NCBI GenBank assembly: GCA_012523705.1
Contig: JAAYTU010000040.1
Coordinates: forward strand, 1-54,004
Source of the DNA: Clostridiaceae bacterium
Lineage (GTDB): Bacteria > Bacillota > Clostridia > DSM-8532
DNA length: 54,004 nt
Reading direction: 5' to 3'
The notes below the pieces were generated by a model that saw nothing but the letters and a program-made list of their open reading frames with translations, was not told the DNA's origin and did not search any database. This document shows, piece after piece, positions 16,592-24,489 of this stretch. A program made the position numbers and the translations under genes. Position 1 is the first letter of the stretch. Each line of letters begins with the position of its first letter.

Positions 16592-17959
16592 ATGAAAAAG
16601 GTAATATCGATTTTTTTAGTTGCAGTGCTTATTTCTTCTTTCAGTATTTCAGCTTTTGCAGACGCTGATAATGAAGATGTATTCATACTAAGATATGAGA
16701 AAATCCAGGATAGTATATTTGAACGAAATCTTAATATTCAATCTAACATGCTGTCGCTAGATTCCCTGAATGAAACATTGAAGGATTTGAAGAATGTTAA
16801 GTCCGGTTCGGAAAGTGATCTGAAAAGGCAGATTGCATATATCGATATGGAAATTGAGTATTATCAGAATCAGCTGGCTTTACTACAGCCCATAGTAGCT
16901 CCGGACCTTCCCGGAAATAATGGCCATGATGATGAATTACCAGAGGGCGAAGGTGACGGGGGTGAAACAGGGGATGAAGGAGGCTCAGCTTCTCAGATAG
17001 ATTCTGGCTTGTATGCCGCAATTAATACAAGTATAGCCTATGTAAGAAATGCTTATATCATCGAGATTGTGAATCTGGAGCAGAGAAGAGAAGCCTTATT
17101 GGCATCAAGTGGCATGAGCAACAGTGAGCTTGAAACTCAAGAGCTCAACCTGAACAATTCCATTATTCAGTTGACACTAATTAATTATCAGATGGTAAAG
17201 GAAGCTCAGAGCCTTTTCCTGTTATATCATTCCCTAGAGTTCGACTATGAAGATTTGCTGCTGCAGCTGGAGCTTAGGAAAAAGGAATTGGAGTTCACAA
17301 AACTGAGAAGAAATCTTGGAATGGCTGAAAACAAGGATGTTGAGGCTATTGAAACTGTCATTGATGACTTGAATGCTGCTATTGATAATCTGGTTGAGCA
17401 AAAGGCGGAAATATCCGGACAAATAAATATACTACTGGGAAGAGAGCAGGATAAACGACTGATATTAGGGCCTTCACCGAAAATTGATTCTAAAAAACTG
17501 ACAGTGAATTACGATAAAGACCTTACCCAGGCAAAGGAAAACAGCTATTCTGTTAACATTGAACGTAATGATTATGAGATAAAAAACCTGGACTTTAAGG
17601 ATGCAAAGAAAAACTATAACTCAACCTCAGATGAATACAAAAACGTTGAATTAGAATTGCAGAAAGCTTTTTTATCCCTCGATAACAAGGAAAAGGAGCT
17701 TGAGAAGAGTTTCGACCGCATCTATAATGATTTGCTAGACAAAAAGGATGCCCTTGATAAGGAAGAGGAAAAGCTGTTGGAGGCCAATGAGGACTACAGG
17801 CTTGCAACGTTGAAGTATAACCTTGGTATGATTAGTATGCTTGAGCAGGAAAATGCCAGGATGCAGTATGAGAAGCAGCAGAATGAGTATAACAGAGCAA
17901 GGCACGGCCTGCAAAAGGCCTTTATGGAATATCAGTGGATTAAGAAAGGTCTTTCATAA
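16592..17959 (+). CDS. TolC-like coiled-coil exported protein
   Basis: This 455-residue protein has a signal peptide (MKKVISIFLVAVLISSF, cleavage likely after AFA). The rest is almost entirely helical coiled coil, with LRRNLGMAENKDVEAIE and LATLKYNLGMISMLEQENA, the repeated pattern of TolC-family outer-membrane efflux proteins (Y/R-x-x-G at helix ends). A low-complexity acidic/Gly insert (about residues 98-130) breaks the first half. The ATG at 16592 follows GGAGGA; an earlier in-frame start at 16553 would spoil the signal peptide. The next genes encode a MacAB-like system, so it is probably the exit or adaptor partner. How it works without an evident outer membrane is unclear. Confidence 0.75.
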   Translation: MKKVISIFLVAVLISSFSISAFADADNEDVFILRYEKIQDSIFERNLNIQSNMLSLDSLNETLKDLKNVKSGSESDLKRQIAYIDMEIEYYQNQLALLQPIVAPDLPGNNGHDDELPEGEGDGGETGDEGGSASQIDSGLYAAINTSIAYVRNAYIIEIVNLEQRREALLASSGMSNSELETQELNLNNSIIQLTLINYQMVKEAQSLFLLYHSLEFDYEDLLLQLELRKKELEFTKLRRNLGMAENKDVEAIETVIDDLNAAIDNLVEQKAEISGQINILLGREQDKRLILGPSPKIDSKKLTVNYDKDLTQAKENSYSVNIERNDYEIKNLDFKDAKKNYNSTSDEYKNVELELQKAFLSLDNKEKELEKSFDRIYNDLLDKKDALDKEEEKLLEANEDYRLATLKYNLGMISMLEQENARMQYEKQQNEYNRARHGLQKAFMEYQWIKKGLS

Positions 17960-17989
17960 TCAGTAAAGTAAGGAAGGGTTACCGTAGTA

Positions 17990-18679
17990 ATGAATAAAGA
18001 AAGAATTATAGGACTGGAAAATATTCGTAAAGTTTATTCAAACGGCATTATACAGGTAGAAGCATTGAGGGACGTTAATCTTAAAATAAACAGAGGCGAG
18101 ATGATTTCTATCATGGGCCCCTCCGGCTCCGGAAAGTCTACTCTTATGAATATTTTAGGCTGTCTGGATACCCCTACAGAGGGCAGGTACTTTCTGGATG
18201 ATCTTGAGGTAACTGCAGTAAAGGATAAAAAGCTTACCGAGGTGAGAAATAGAAAAATCGGGTTTGTCTTTCAGTCTTTTAATTTATTGCCTAAGCTTAC
18301 CACCATACAAAATGTCCAACTGCCAATGGTTTATGCAGGAAAGTCATCAGGAGAGAGAAAAAAGAGGTCTCTCTGGGCTCTGGAGCGGGTAGGTCTCTCG
18401 GACAGGCTCCATCATAAGCCAACTGAACTATCAGGCGGACAGAAACAACGGGTGGCTATTGCCAGAGCATTGATAAATGAGCCAGCAATTATTTTGGCTG
18501 ATGAGCCTACCGGAAACCTGGACAGTCATTCAACCATTGATATCCTGGAGCTTTTCCAGAGCCTGAACAGAGAGGGGACTACTGTGGTGATTATAACCCA
18601 TGAGGAGGAGGTATCCCAATATACCGACCGGGTAATCCGAATTCGTGATGGAAGAATAGAAAGTGACAAAAGAAGATAG
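17990..18679 (+). CDS. ABC transporter ATPase, MacB/LolD type
   Basis: This 229-residue ATPase belongs to the MacB/LolD/FtsE-like class that powers mechanotransmission rather than classical transport. It has Walker [11 protein letters not shown]-loop [10 protein letters not shown], signature LSGGQKQR, Walker B IILADEP and the switch His in IITHEEE. It pairs with the FtsX-type permease two genes downstream. An AGGAAGG sits about 12 bases before the ATG. The gene is 30 bases after the TolC-like gene, and its 3' end is 31 bases before the start chosen for the adaptor gene. Confidence 0.93.
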   Translation: MNKERIIGLENIRKVYSNGIIQVEALRDVNLKINRGEMISIMGPSGSGKSTLMNILGCLDTPTEGRYFLDDLEVTAVKDKKLTEVRNRKIGFVFQSFNLLPKLTTIQNVQLPMVYAGKSSGERKKRSLWALERVGLSDRLHHKPTELSGGQKQRVAIARALINEPAIILADEPTGNLDSHSTIDILELFQSLNREGTTVVIITHEEEVSQYTDRVIRIRDGRIESDKRR

Positions 18680-18710
18680 AGTTCACAGTATCATAGGAGG
18701 TACTTACATA

Positions 18711-20354
18711 ATGAAGCGGACTAAAAAAATAATAATTATTGCAATAGCCATAGCAGTTTTATTATTAATAGGCAAAATAATAATTGATGCATCGAGAAAC
18801 CTACCCGGAGAGTTTGACTCCAGTAATCTGGCCATAGCAGAGGTTATCAGGGGCGATTTGAAAGTTACAGTATCAGGTAATGGACAGGCTGAGTTCTCAG
18901 AAAAAAAGGAGATATTCACTCATGCTTCTGGTGAGATAAGCAGGGTTAATGTTGCAGATGGCGATTATGTAATAAAAGGGGATGTGATGGCTGAGATGGA
19001 TCTATCGGATATCATTTCTGCCAAAGAAGACGAGATAAAGCAGTTAAAGAATAAAATAGATATTCAGAATCTGAATGTAAAGGAGCAGGCCAGAAACCTT
19101 GATGATATAAGAAATACAAAGGAGAGCATAACGGTCACATCTCCTTACTCCGGAATTCTATCTGAGCTTACAGTAAGAGTGGGAGACAACATGCAGACTG
19201 ACCAAAGATTCGGTGCAATTAATGACAACAGCAAGGTTAAGATTACCTTGCCCTTTGACAAGAATAAAATAACAACCCTCGAATCAGGGCATAGGGTATA
19301 TGTTTACCTGATAGATTTTTTGGACAAGGATGTTAAAACTCTTGGAGAGGTAGTTTCAATTACCAATTCCCAGGATGGCGGGCAGGTAATAGCAGATGTT
19401 GAGGTTGTTCTTGATGGGAAAGAAGGCTTTGAGGCAGGAGCAAACGCTTCCTTTTCAGTTTTAGCCCATGACACGGTAGTACCTCCCCTCCGTACAGGCA
19501 AGATTGAGTGGATCGATTCACATACACTCATCTCCTCCGAAAGAGGAAGGGTGAAAGAAGTTCTTGTGGAGCAGGGGGACGAAATATCCAAAGGAGATGC
19601 AATTTGTGTATTGGAAAATAAAAATATTGATTTAGATATTGAAAAAGCACAGTATGCTCTTGAAGGCGCCCAATTAGAGCTTGATATTTTGAATGAGCAG
19701 CTGAACAGGCTGAAGGAAGAGTTGGAAGATTTAATAGCAGATTCCTTGATTGAGGCTCCTATTAATGGTGTAGTATCCAATCTTTTCATTGAAGAAGGAG
19801 ATGATATTAAGGCAGGAACATCAATTGCCGTAGTATCTTCTGATTCAGAGCTGGTGATACCTGTTGAGATAGATGAATTAGACATAGCCGAGGTAAAGGA
19901 GGGGCTGCCTGCGGAGATTACCTTAGATGCTCTGGGACGCCAAATCTTTGAAGGAACAGTTGATAAGATTGCAATCGAAGGAATCAACAAATGGGGGGTT
20001 GGATCCTTTGAGGTGGTTATTCGATTATCTGAGTCAGATTCTAAGCGAATAAAGCCCGGAATGTCAGCAAATGTAGAGATCATTGTATCAGAAAAAGCAG
20101 ACACACTTCTTCTTCCTATTGAAGCGGTAAGAAAGATAGACGATCTGTATATGGTCAATCTTAAAAGAACTGAACTCACTGAAAGCCCTAATGCAGTTCC
20201 TAGTGCTGCTGACAATATGGTCCCAATAAAGGTTGGATTGGCCAGTGCTAGTTATGTGGAGATTTTAGAAGGTCTTTCAGAAGGTGATGAAGTCATAATA
20301 ACGGGGCAGGGGCCTAATTATGACTATATGATGCCCGGTTTTTATGTAGAGTAA
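18711..20354 (+). CDS. MacA/HlyD-like membrane-fusion adaptor with duplicated lipoyl-hairpin modules
   Basis: This 547-residue adaptor has one N-terminal membrane helix (about 7-26) and an extracytoplasmic part. Two biotinyl-lipoyl-like modules are seen. One starts near FTHASGEISRVNVADGDYV and closes with SPYSGILSELTVRVGD. The second starts near LISSERGRVKEVLVEQGDE, runs through a helical hairpin, and closes with APINGVVSNLFIEEGD. A beta-barrel and membrane-proximal domain follow (VEIDELDIAEV, KPGMSANVEI). Typical MacA has one such module and about 370 residues, so this one is unusually long. The ATG at 18711 follows a perfect AGGAGG; the earlier in-frame ATG at 18663 is inside the ATPase gene. 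Confidence 0.88.
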   Translation: MKRTKKIIIIAIAIAVLLLIGKIIIDASRNLPGEFDSSNLAIAEVIRGDLKVTVSGNGQAEFSEKKEIFTHASGEISRVNVADGDYVIKGDVMAEMDLSDIISAKEDEIKQLKNKIDIQNLNVKEQARNLDDIRNTKESITVTSPYSGILSELTVRVGDNMQTDQRFGAINDNSKVKITLPFDKNKITTLESGHRVYVYLIDFLDKDVKTLGEVVSITNSQDGGQVIADVEVVLDGKEGFEAGANASFSVLAHDTVVPPLRTGKIEWIDSHTLISSERGRVKEVLVEQGDEISKGDAICVLENKNIDLDIEKAQYALEGAQLELDILNEQLNRLKEELEDLIADSLIEAPINGVVSNLFIEEGDDIKAGTSIAVVSSDSELVIPVEIDELDIAEVKEGLPAEITLDALGRQIFEGTVDKIAIEGINKWGVGSFEVVIRLSESDSKRIKPGMSANVEIIVSEKADTLLLPIEAVRKIDDLYMVNLKRTELTESPNAVPSAADNMVPIKVGLASASYVEILEGLSEGDEVIITGQGPNYDYMMPGFYVE

Positions 20355-20390
20355 AAGCATATTAGCATTGTGCGGCGTTAACGGAGGCAG

Positions 20391-21563
20391 ATGATGAAGA
20401 TTATACAATCATTTTTTATGGCCATTTCTAGTATTCTCTCCAATAAGGTCAGATCATTTCTTACCATGCTGGGTGTCATTATTGGTGTTTCGGCAGTAAT
20501 AATGCTGGTATCCTTAGGGGAAAGTGCAGAAAAAACCATTACAGAGCAGATTGAGGGAATGGGCAGTAATCTTATAAGTGTTAATATTATCAGTATCGAT
20601 AGGCAGATCGAAGAGGATGACTTTATGGACTTAAAAAACCGGTATCCTAATATCATTGGTGGGATTAGCCCGTTTGCACACGCAGAAGCTACTATTAAAT
20701 ATAAAGACAATAATATAACAGTGTTTGTGGAAGGAGTCCTTGAAGCTTACCAGGATATAGTTAATTTGGATGTTGAATCAGGACGGTTTATTACCAATGT
20801 GGATAATGATTTCAGAAACAGGGTTGCCATAATAGGCAGTAAGGTAGCGGAGGAATTGTTTGATGATGAACCTCCTTTGGGTAAGGAAATCTATATAGAC
20901 GGTTATAAATTTAAGGTAGTGGGTATCCTTGAATCAGCTTCAGGCTCAGTGCTGTCTGACTCGAGCGAACTGATTATAATTCCGCTTCAGACTATCCAAC
21001 GTATGGCAAAGATTAGCGAGATATCTACCTATTATGTTCAGGCAGCCTCCAAGGAAACTGTAGATTCTGCAGTTGCTATTATTGAGGATTTTCTCACCCA
21101 AAAGCTCTCCGAAAGTGACAGTTTTACTGTGTTCAGTCTTACTCAGATATTGGATTCAGTAAATGTAATTACTCAGACATTTACTTTGGTGTTGGCAGGA
21201 ATAGCGGGCATTTCACTTCTTGTAGGTGGCATAGGAATAATGAATATCATGCTGGTATCTGTCAGCGAAAGGACAAGAGAGATTGGAATCAGAAAGGCTA
21301 TAGGAGCCAAAAAGCGTGATATTATGTCTCAATTTCTCATTGAATCTAGTATTGTAAGCGGATTAGGCGGAGTAATAGGAATTATTCTCGGTGTCCAGGG
21401 TGCAAAGCTAATTATTAGTCTTATGGATATACAGCCGACAATTTCCCCCAAAACGGTTATAATAGCCTTTGTGTTCTCAGTGTGTATTGGTATAGTATTT
21501 GGTATGTATCCTGCCAATAAAGCAGCCAACCTTAAACCCATAGACGCATTGTCACATGAATAA
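20391..21563 (+). CDS. MacB-type ABC permease (FtsX domain)
   Basis: This 390-residue permease has the MacB layout: one N-terminal membrane helix (about 19-42, FLTMLGVIIGVSAVIMLVSLGES), a periplasmic-core domain (about 45-245), and three C-terminal helices including LVGGIGIMNIMLVSVSERTREIGIRKAIGA, the hallmark of the FtsX fold. No ATPase domain is fused; the ATPase is encoded three genes earlier in the operon order. GGAGG precedes tandem ATG codons. It completes the four-gene unit TolC-like, ATPase, adaptor and permease. The likely cargo is a peptide, lipid or antibiotic-like compound, but nothing in the window identifies it. Confidence 0.93.
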   Translation: MMKIIQSFFMAISSILSNKVRSFLTMLGVIIGVSAVIMLVSLGESAEKTITEQIEGMGSNLISVNIISIDRQIEEDDFMDLKNRYPNIIGGISPFAHAEATIKYKDNNITVFVEGVLEAYQDIVNLDVESGRFITNVDNDFRNRVAIIGSKVAEELFDDEPPLGKEIYIDGYKFKVVGILESASGSVLSDSSELIIIPLQTIQRMAKISEISTYYVQAASKETVDSAVAIIEDFLTQKLSESDSFTVFSLTQILDSVNVITQTFTLVLAGIAGISLLVGGIGIMNIMLVSVSERTREIGIRKAIGAKKRDIMSQFLIESSIVSGLGGVIGIILGVQGAKLIISLMDIQPTISPKTVIIAFVFSVCIGIVFGMYPANKAANLKPIDALSHE

Positions 21564-21687
21564 GATTATTCATGTGACCGCATTATAATAATGATTTTTA
21601 CTAAACTAATGCCATACCTGCCCTCAGGATAAAGGGACAGGGCTTGACCGTATCTTGCTGCTATTAAGTATCTGGATGCCTGACTTC

Positions 21688-21716
21688 TGGACAAAGAGAC
21701 AGGGCCATTGTATAAT
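21688..21716 (+). promoter_or_regulatory. Promoter of prfB
   Basis: TGGACA (21688-21693) and TATAAT (21711-21716), 17 bases apart, about 70 bases before the prfB start. Confidence 0.65.
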
Positions 21717-21785
21717 ATTTTGTACTGCATGAGGCAGACACTTGTTAAAAAGAACACAGTCTTAAATATGAAGGGAATGATAATA

Positions 21786-22896
21786 ATGAGCCTGTTAGAG
21801 CTGGAACAGATTAACCTGGAGCTTGATGAGCTAAAAGAAAACATTATAGAATTGGGGGATTCACTTTGACTTGCCCGGCATGAAAAACGAGTTGGAAGAA
21901 TTAGAGCAAAGAGCGGCAGAACCCGGATTTTGGAATGATACCGAAAATTCTCAAAGGGTTTTGCAGCGGACAAAATCACTTCAAAATAAAATTGACTTCT
22001 ATAATAAATTAATCGAGGACTGTGAGGATGTGGTTGTCCTTACAGAATTAGGGCTGGAGGAAAAGGATGAATCGGTCCTTGAAGAGGTAGGTCCAGGCCT
22101 GGAAGATGTTAAAAGCAGATACGAAAAGCTTCGAATAGAAACTCTCATGAAGGGTGAATATGATATTAATGATGCTATTATCACATTACATGCAGGAGCC
22201 GGTGGAACCGAAGCAATGGATTGGGTGCAAATGCTTTTTCGTATGTATACCCGATGGGCTGAGAGGAACGGTTTTTCAGCCAGGGTTTTGGATATGCTTG
22301 AAGGCGATGAAGCCGGAATTAAAAGTGTAACCGTAGAAATAACTGGCGAATATGCCTACGGCTATTTAAGGCCTGAAAAGGGAGTTCATCGCCTGGTAAG
22401 GATATCCCCCTTTGATTCTTCGGGAAGGAGACATACCTCCTTTGCTTCAATGGAAGTAATGCCTGTGCTGGACGATTCGGTTAAGGTGGATATTAATCCT
22501 GACGATATAAAGATGGATGTCTACAGAGCATCAGGAGCGGGTGGACAGCATGTAAACAAAACTTCATCAGCAGTGAGACTTACTCATATACCTACAGGAA
22601 TTGTTGTGGCCTGTCAGAATGAAAGATCCCAGGTTCAGAACCGTGAAACAGCCATGAAGATGCTTAGGGCGAAGCTTCTTGAATTGAAAGAAAAGGAGCA
22701 GGCTGAAAAACTTAGCCAGATTCAGGGCGAACAGCTTGATATTGCTTGGGGGAGCCAGATAAGATCATATGTATTTTGCCCCTACACCATGGTAAAGGAC
22801 CATAGAACCAACTATGAGGAGGGTAATATCCAAAAGGTCATGGATGGCGGATTAGATGAGTTTATTCAAGCATACCTAGTCAATCAGAAACAATAA
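21786..22896 (+). CDS. prfB: Peptide chain release factor 2, with programmed +1 frameshift
   Basis: It terminates translation at UGA and UAA. The gene begins with a short frame (ATG at 21786, 27 codons, MSLLELEQINLELDELKENI...) ending in CTT TGA C (TGA at 21867-21869). Translation must slip +1 on CTT to continue as D-L-P-G-M in the second frame, from 21868 to 22896. The autoregulatory frameshift is stimulated by the Shine-Dalgarno-like GGGGG (21854-21858), five bases before CTT. The protein has the RF2 anticodon tripeptide SPF (ISPFDSSGRR) and the catalytic GGQ (SGAGGQHVNK). The full product is about 369 residues, normal for RF2. It is an intact gene, not a pseudogene. Confidence 0.97.
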
Positions 22897-22916
22897 TCAT
22901 ATATAGTCAAAAAACA

Positions 22917-22951
22917 AATGCCAATACTATAGAATGAGTAGTATTGGCATT
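22917..22951. terminator. Bidirectional terminator between prfB and the DacA-like gene
   Basis: A perfect 13-bp inverted repeat, AATGCCAATACTA and its complement, has a 9-base loop. T-rich flanks lie on both sides (TTTATT on plus, TTTGTTTTTTG on minus), between two convergent genes. Confidence 0.85.
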
Positions 22952-22968
22952 TTATTAATCTTTCAATT

Positions 22969-24279
22969 CTATTTTTTATACCGATATCTTGGTTTGGTAT
23001 AGGCTCTTTTGCTGTTTTTCTTGATTGCCCACTTTTTGATGTATCGGTAAAGCTTAGCGCCTGCAAGAATAATTTCTAAAACAATAAGACCTATTATTAG
23101 TATAACCAGCTCTTTGTTAGCCATGAGTCTTTCCATCAGAATCTGTTTCCTGGTTTTTTGTGGCAGGATTTCCCGGTCAGGATACAAATCCACGTTTATT
23201 ATGGTATCATCCTCAAGAACAAATGCTAATGTTCCCACTATGGTACTTGTTGTAATAGGAGGCTTTAGCTTTGATTGATCAATACTAATAGTAACATCCC
23301 TAATGTAATCCTGACCCTTTGGAAAAACATAATTTACATCAGACTGAACCACCAGGTTCAGAGGTTGTCCCTCAACTGTAAGTGACTGTTGGCTTGTACC
23401 GGCCGCAACAAGGCTTCCAATCATAAAATTGTCAAAGCCATAGTTAAGAATATTAATAGAGTCATTATACATGCTTTTTGTCGGTACATCTATCAATATA
23501 CATACCAGACGCATACTGTTCTTTGTAACAGTAGTTATAATACTTTGAAACTCTGCATCATAGCCTGCAGTAATACCCCCATCTGTACCTGGATAGCTCC
23601 AAAACATATTATTAGTATTTGTCAAAAGCAGAGTTTTTGTAGTGTAATACCATGGCTTTGCTTTAGTTGCGAATAGCCTGTTAAAGCTATTGTTTTTAAG
23701 GGCGTACTGCACAAGGATTACCATATCATCTACAGTAGTGTACTGATCTTCATCAAATGAACCAATGGAATCGGTGAAATGCGTGTTTTGCATTCCCAGG
23801 TTCATGGCAAATTCGTTCATTAAATTAACAAAGCCTTCTTCGCTGCCGCCAATATGCTCTGCAAGAACCAGTGTGGCATCGGGAGACCCGGTGAGTAATG
23901 ATGCATCAAGAAGATTCTTGACAGCATATTTTTCGCCTACAGACAGCTTAAGGGTTGCGCCCTCAACATTGGCAGCATCTTTACTTGTGATAATTAATGC
24001 TTCAGTATCTGCTTTTTCTAGAACAATAAGAGCAGTTACCAAACGATTGACTAAGGGCGAATGGATATGTTCATCAGAAGCTTTTGAATATAAAACCTGA
24101 CCTCTGCGGGCATCAAAGAGTATGGCTGAAGGGGCATCAGTCTGAAGAGTATCAATATCCTCTATTGCAAAGGATGCCACATCCAGCGCAATCAGAAGCC
24201 CGGTTGTTAATATTGTAGCTAGTAATAGCATTACAATATAACGCCGACATTTATTAGAAGAAAACAGGCTTGTGATCAT
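22969..24279 (-). CDS. D-alanyl-D-alanine carboxypeptidase homologue lacking all catalytic motifs
   Basis: This 436-residue protein has an N-terminal membrane helix or signal anchor (about 14-33), a penicillin-binding DacA/DacF-type domain (about 50-290), and a C-terminal helix (about 392-412) with a basic tail, so it sits at the membrane outside the cell. Against the family pattern the fold-defining segments align without gaps (SAILFDARRGQVLY, VTALIVLE, GSEEGFVNLMN). The active-site motifs are replaced: SxxK becomes L76-V-N-R79, SxN becomes G131-S-P133, and KTG becomes T237-A-G. It therefore should not cleave peptides or bind penicillin covalently. A structural or regulatory wall role is inferred. 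A terminator is shared with prfB. Confidence 0.82.
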   Translation of the reverse strand: MITSLFSSNKCRRYIVMLLLATILTTGLLIALDVASFAIEDIDTLQTDAPSAILFDARRGQVLYSKASDEHIHSPLVNRLVTALIVLEKADTEALIITSKDAANVEGATLKLSVGEKYAVKNLLDASLLTGSPDATLVLAEHIGGSEEGFVNLMNEFAMNLGMQNTHFTDSIGSFDEDQYTTVDDMVILVQYALKNNSFNRLFATKAKPWYYTTKTLLLTNTNNMFWSYPGTDGGITAGYDAEFQSIITTVTKNSMRLVCILIDVPTKSMYNDSINILNYGFDNFMIGSLVAAGTSQQSLTVEGQPLNLVVQSDVNYVFPKGQDYIRDVTISIDQSKLKPPITTSTIVGTLAFVLEDDTIINVDLYPDREILPQKTRKQILMERLMANKELVILIIGLIVLEIILAGAKLYRYIKKWAIKKNSKRAYTKPRYRYKK

Positions 24280-24337
24280 GCTTCATACTTCCCTTAACCG
24301 AATTAGATTTTAACTGAAAAAGATTAACGGTATCTAT

Positions 24338-24368
24338 AATATACTCCACCTAAAAGGTGGAGTATATT
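24338..24368 (-). repeat. Perfect 14-bp inverted repeat near the 5' end of the DacA-like transcript
   Basis: AATATACTCCACCT (24338-24351), AAA, then the exact complement (24355-24368). It starts about 9 bases after the predicted -10 on the minus strand and is not followed by a T run. Its role may be mRNA stability or an operator. Confidence 0.7.
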
Positions 24369-24377
24369 AGTAAATAT

Positions 24378-24408
24378 ATTATATCATAGCAACCCTTATT
24401 TGTGTCAA
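24378..24408 (-). promoter_or_regulatory. Promoter of the DacA-like gene with 19-base spacer
   Basis: On the minus strand TTGACA (24408-24403) and TATAAT (24383-24378) are both perfect but 19 bases apart. That is longer than usual and typical of promoters needing an activator of the MerR kind, or simply of weak promoters. Confidence 0.55.
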
Positions 24409-24489
24409 ATAAAGCATTTCCTCTTAACAGACCAACGATAATATTGTAGTCTATTTCCCTGTTAATTTCATTACATCTTTATTAATTTA

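Noticed and set aside
19304-20215. Long minus-strand reading frame (303 codons), Ser/Thr rich
   Set aside because: It is the mirror of the adaptor gene, has low-complexity composition, no ribosome site and no recognisable domain.
21786-22896. prfB as a frameshifted pseudogene
   Set aside because: The break occurs at the conserved CTT TGA C site with a GGGGG stimulator, so it is the known programmed frameshift.
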